A DNA stretch of 9,153 nucleotides from an uncultured Collinsella sp. Lineage in GTDB: Bacteria > Actinomycetota > Coriobacteriia > Coriobacteriales > Coriobacteriaceae. Each line of letters opens with the position of its first letter. Positions within the stretch are counted from its first letter, which is position 1. This document shows positions 6,825-9,153 of this stretch, one piece after another. The stretch is from contig CAAEOW010000123.1 of NCBI GenBank assembly GCA_900757705.1, forward strand, positions 1-9,153. The letters run 5' to 3'. The notes below the pieces were generated by a model. It ran no database searches, had not been told where the DNA came from, and saw nothing but the letters and a program-made list of their open reading frames with translations. Made by a program: the position numbers and the translations under genes.

Positions 6825-7364
6825 TTAGTTGAAGAGGGGCTTTATGGCTGATAGGTAGTCTTTGGCTACTTCGGCCTTATCTGCTTGGAAGTTGTGCCAG
6901 GCCCACCATTGGACCATTCCTACGAAGCTTGAGGCTATGTGGTGTAGTAGGAAGCTTCGGTCCATGGTAGCGGCGGGGCCGTTTGGGTCGGTAGGGACGG
7001 TTTCGGCTGCTCGTGACATGATGGTCTTGCGTAAGCAGTCGGCGAAGACGCGTGAGCCGGCGCCGGCTACCAGCGCTCGGACGCCCTGGCGACGTTCCCA
7101 TAGATTGTTGAGAATATGCTCGACCTGCACGAGTGGGTCGTCGAGCGGTGTGCCATCGTCGTCGAGGGCGTGGGTGCAGATGTCGCTCACGAGCTCGGAC
7201 AGTAGGTCATCTTTGCTCTTAAAGAGGCCGTAGAACGTCGCGCGGCCTACGTGAGCGCGCGCGATGATGTCGCCGACGGTGATCTTGCCGTAGTCCTCTT
7301 CGCGCAGCAGCTCGGAGAACGCCGCAACGATGGCAGCGCGGCTTTTTGCCTTGCGGGCATCCAT
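6825..7364 (-). CDS. TetR/AcrR-family transcriptional regulator
   Basis: A 179-residue DNA-binding protein. The N-terminal TetR helix-turn-helix is clear: about residues 8-20 form helix 1, and the recognition region TVGDIIARAHVGRATFYGLF spans about 29-48, followed by KSKDDLL. The C-terminal ligand and dimer domain ends in SFVGMVQWWAWHNFQADKAEVAKDYLSAIKPLF, which resembles the TetR_C_7 type, found in regulators such as DhaS-like proteins. The ATG is two bases after the larC stop (TAGCCATG) and no good Shine-Dalgarno sequence precedes it, so translation probably depends on coupling to larC. As the last gene of the larB-larC operon it is a good candidate for lar regulation, possibly at the palindromes at 9116-9149 or 5729-5743. 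The ligand is unknown; lactate is a guess. Confidence 0.9.
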   Translation of the reverse strand: MDARKAKSRAAIVAAFSELLREEDYGKITVGDIIARAHVGRATFYGLFKSKDDLLSELVSDICTHALDDDGTPLDDPLVQVEHILNNLWERRQGVRALVAGAGSRVFADCLRKTIMSRAAETVPTDPNGPAATMDRSFLLHHIASSFVGMVQWWAWHNFQADKAEVAKDYLSAIKPLFN

Positions 7365-7366
7365 GG

Positions 7367-8278
7367 CTATGCGTCCGCGTCAACGAGCAGGCAGCGAAGC
7401 GTACCGGAGCAACCCTCGTAGGGGCGCTTACCGGCGCCGTAGCCGACGGCCTCGATGCGGTAGCGGGCCGGCAGGTGCTCGGACGTGCGCAGTGCGGCGA
7501 CGATGGCGGCGCCCGTGGGCGTCACGAGCTCGCCGGCGACCGGTGCGGGCGTGAGGGCGATATTGCCTGCTTGGCATAGGTTGACGACGGCGGGGACGGG
7601 AATGGGCATAAGACCGTGGGCGCAGTGGATGGTACCGTGACCCTCGGAGAGCGACTCAACTACAATGTCCTCAATACCCAGGTCATCGAGGCAGATGGCG
7701 ACAGAGCAGACGTCGACGATGGAGTCGACGGCGCCCACCTCGTGGAACATGACGGTCTCGGGCGTTTTGCCGTGGGCCTTGGCCTCGGCGGCGGCGAGCG
7801 CGGTAAAGATGGCGAGGGCGCGACGCTTGGCGCCATCGCTTAGCTGCGAGCCATCGATAATGGCGGTGACGTCCGCCAAAGAACGGTGGTGATGGTGGTG
7901 GGCGTGATGGTGACCCTCGTGGCCATGGCTCTCATGGTCGTGCTCGTGGCAGTGGTCGTGTTCGTGCTCGCCATGATCATGATGGTGGTGCTCATGCTCA
8001 TGTGTGTGCTCGGTGCCCGCTTCGTTGCCGTAGAGCCAGGCCATATCGTGATCGTGGTTCTCGAGCTCCTCTGCAAGCTGGACGTCGAAATCGCAGGCGT
8101 CGATGCCATGCTTGTTTACGCGCGTCACGGCGATCGAAAAGCCGTCGACCGGCAGCGTGGCGAGCTGTTCGCGCAGGTGCTCCTCGCTGGCGCCCAGGTC
8201 GAGCAGGGCCGCAACGGTCATGTCGCCGCTGATGCCCGAGGTGCCGTCGATGATAAGCGTGTGCTGATGGTTGGACAT
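7367..8278 (-). CDS. larC: Nickel-pincer cofactor biosynthesis protein LarC, LarC1 domain only, His-rich
   Basis: LarC inserts nickel into the pincer nucleotide that activates LarA. Recognisable LarC1 features are DGTSGISGDMTVAALLDLG at residues 11-29, MFHEVGAVDSIVDV at 177-190, GTIHCAHGLMPIPVPAV near 215-231, ELVTPTGAA at 250-258 and VGYGAGKRPYEG near the C-terminus. Residues 91-131 contain 24 histidines with interspersed Asp and Glu, a likely nickel-binding segment. The protein is 303 residues and ends just after the GYGAGKR segment. The LarC2 part that binds CTP and completes the family's full-length form is absent, and the following bases encode the TetR protein in full. AGGAG at 8285-8289 overlaps the larB stop and lies 6 bases before the ATG, so larB and larC are translationally linked. 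The LarC1 identification is strong; activity without LarC2 is doubtful. Confidence 0.92.
   Translation of the reverse strand: MSNHQHTLIIDGTSGISGDMTVAALLDLGASEEHLREQLATLPVDGFSIAVTRVNKHGIDACDFDVQLAEELENHDHDMAWLYGNEAGTEHTHEHEHHHHDHGEHEHDHCHEHDHESHGHEGHHHAHHHHHRSLADVTAIIDGSQLSDGAKRRALAIFTALAAAEAKAHGKTPETVMFHEVGAVDSIVDVCSVAICLDDLGIEDIVVESLSEGHGTIHCAHGLMPIPVPAVVNLCQAGNIALTPAPVAGELVTPTGAAIVAALRTSEHLPARYRIEAVGYGAGKRPYEGCSGTLRCLLVDADA
7886..8008 (-). repeat. Low-complexity His-codon tract inside larC
   Basis: A 123-bp run of mostly CAT/CAC, GAG/GAA and GAC/GAT codons encodes residues 91-131, 24 of which are His. The number of repeats is likely to vary between strains through slippage. Similar His-rich insertions are known in LarC1 and in nickel chaperones such as HypB, where they bind or store nickel. 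Confidence 0.85.
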
Positions 8279-8288
8279 GAAATGCTCC

Positions 8289-9071
8289 TTAGCGGGCGCA
8301 GGACGTGCCGGCGCTCAGATGATTGATAAGACTTGCCTGGTAGGCGGCACCAAAGCCGTTGTCGATATTGACGACCGAAACGCCGCTGGCGCAGGAGTTG
8401 AGCATGGCGAGCAGTGCGGCCATGCCGCCAAAGTTCGCGCCATAGCCCACGCTGGTGGGGACGGCGATGACTGGGCAACTCACCAGGCCTCCGATGACGC
8501 TCGCCAGGGCGCCCTCCATGCCGGCGATGGCGATGACCACCTGTGCCTGGGCAAGTTCCTCGGCATGCGCAAGCAGGCGGTGCAGGCCGGCGACACCCAC
8601 GTCGTAGAGGCGATCGACTTCGTTGCCGTAGAACTCGGCCGTCAACGCGGCTTCCTCGGCAACGGGCAGGTCGCTCGTGCCGGCGCAGGCGACGACGATG
8701 CGTCCGTTGCCGGTGGGGGAGGGCTTGCCGCCCACGAGGGCGAGTTGTGCGTCCGGGACATATCCCAGGTCGATGCCGTTGTCGAGGAGCTCCGAGGTAC
8801 GGGCGGCCTTTTTGGCGTCCAGGCGCGTGACCAGGATGCGCTCCTGGCCGGCATCGCGCAGCGCCTCGATAATGGCGGCAATCTGCTCGGCGGTTTTACC
8901 GGCGCCGTAGACAACCTCGCCGGCTCCCTGGCGTACCCCGCGCGAAAGATCGAGCTGCGCAAAGCCCAAATCGGCGGTCGGAGCCGTCTGGATGCGCGTG
9001 AGGGCGTCGGCAGGGGTGACTGCCCCGCCGGCAACATCGCTCAGCAGCTGCTCAAGATCTCGCTTATCCAT
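8289..9071 (-). CDS. larB: Pyridinium-3,5-biscarboxylate mononucleotide synthase LarB
   Basis: LarB carries out the first step of nickel-pincer cofactor synthesis: it carboxylates nicotinic acid adenine dinucleotide and cleaves the phosphoanhydride to release AMP. From the ATG at 9071 the protein has 260 residues, close to the usual length. It has a short helical N-terminus, then an AIR carboxylase (PurE-like) domain with CAGTSDLPVAEEAA near 129-142, AGMEGALASVIGGL near 183-196, PTSVGYGANFGG near 205-216 and SCASGVSVVNIDNGFGAA at 226-243. Cys227 in the last motif corresponds to the substrate-bonding cysteine of LarB. A GAAGGGA ribosome binding site lies a few bases before this ATG; an upstream in-frame start at 9104 would add 11 unrelated residues and lies before that site. 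larC follows after 10 bases. Confidence 0.95.
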   Translation of the reverse strand: MDKRDLEQLLSDVAGGAVTPADALTRIQTAPTADLGFAQLDLSRGVRQGAGEVVYGAGKTAEQIAAIIEALRDAGQERILVTRLDAKKAARTSELLDNGIDLGYVPDAQLALVGGKPSPTGNGRIVVACAGTSDLPVAEEAALTAEFYGNEVDRLYDVGVAGLHRLLAHAEELAQAQVVIAIAGMEGALASVIGGLVSCPVIAVPTSVGYGANFGGMAALLAMLNSCASGVSVVNIDNGFGAAYQASLINHLSAGTSCAR

Positions 9072-9153
9072 ATATGTTCCCTTCGACGGCGCAAAGTCTA
9101 GCACTCAAAGGGTATGTTTCCGAACACTAAGACAAAATTGTTCGGAAACTATA
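9072..9153 (-). promoter_or_regulatory. larB-larC-tetR promoter with palindromic operator
   Basis: Reading leftward, an extended -10 TGCTAGACT (TAGACT at 9095-9100) is preceded by an 18-bp spacer and the -35-like TTCGGA (9119-9124). A perfect inverted repeat TGTTCGGAAAC / GTTTCCGAACA with 11-bp arms (9116-9126 and 9139-9149) and a 12-bp spacer covers the -35 position. GAAGGGA lies before the ATG at 9071. The repeat is seen directly; its job as an operator, for example for the TetR protein of this operon, is inferred. Confidence 0.6.

Noticed and set aside
7360..7400. Possible frameshift fusion of LarC1 to the next frame, as for larC in L. plantarum
   Set aside because: tetR is in the -1 frame relative to larC, but an in-frame TGA lies a few codons before its ATG, no slippery heptamer is seen, and the downstream protein is TetR, not LarC2.
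7886..8326. Hydrophobic open frame on the + strand that looks like a membrane protein
   Set aside because: It is the complement of the His-codon tract: CAT/CAC read on the other strand gives Met/Val runs. LarC on the - strand explains the sequence.
1..9153. CRISPR array, tRNA, rRNA, prophage or defence genes
   Set aside because: No regularly spaced direct repeats, no cloverleaf or rRNA-like sequence and no phage or defence protein signatures were seen.

Overview
The window is GC-rich with strong G/C preference at third codon positions. The proteins look like those of an anaerobic, high-GC Gram-positive of the class Coriobacteriia, possibly Collinsella or a relative. That assignment is my recognition of the protein sequences and gene set, not a computed result. 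There are seven protein genes: hisS (3' end only), ppc, larA and a MIP-family channel gene on the + strand, and larB, a LarC1-type larC and a TetR-family regulator gene on the - strand.

Layout. Positions 1-906 hold the C-terminal ~300 residues of histidyl-tRNA synthetase, closed by a 16-bp hairpin terminator. A promoter region with a clear TATAAT box leads into ppc (1164-3977), a full-length phosphoenolpyruvate carboxylase. After ppc comes a 127-bp nested palindrome (element copy 1), then ~310 bp of hairpin-rich non-coding DNA with a good intrinsic terminator or attenuator. Next come larA (4442-5719, TTG start) and the channel gene (5769-6500). A second 127-bp palindrome (copy 2) lies in the convergent gap. 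The - strand operon larB > larC > tetR (9071 to 6825) runs towards it from the right. A promoter and an 11-bp-arm palindrome sit at the window's right edge.

How the genes fit together. LarA is the nickel-pincer lactate racemase, and every catalytic and cofactor residue I know from the Lactiplantibacillus plantarum enzyme falls at the identical residue number here. LarB makes the first cofactor intermediate and LarC inserts nickel. The channel gene next to larA matches the place and family of the LarD lactic acid channel. LarE, the sulfur-insertion enzyme, is not in the window. The LarC here stops where the LarC1 domain ends, so the LarC2 (CTP-binding) half is missing and must be elsewhere if the pathway works. 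The usual Crp/Fnr-type LarR is absent; a TetR-type protein ends the cofactor operon and is the obvious candidate regulator.

The most striking unexplained structure is the pair of 127-bp palindromes bracketing larA and the channel gene. Their internal loops are nearly identical. Their stems differ at many positions, but almost every change in one arm is matched by a compensating change in the other: ten double compensatory changes, one repaired mismatch and one wobble.
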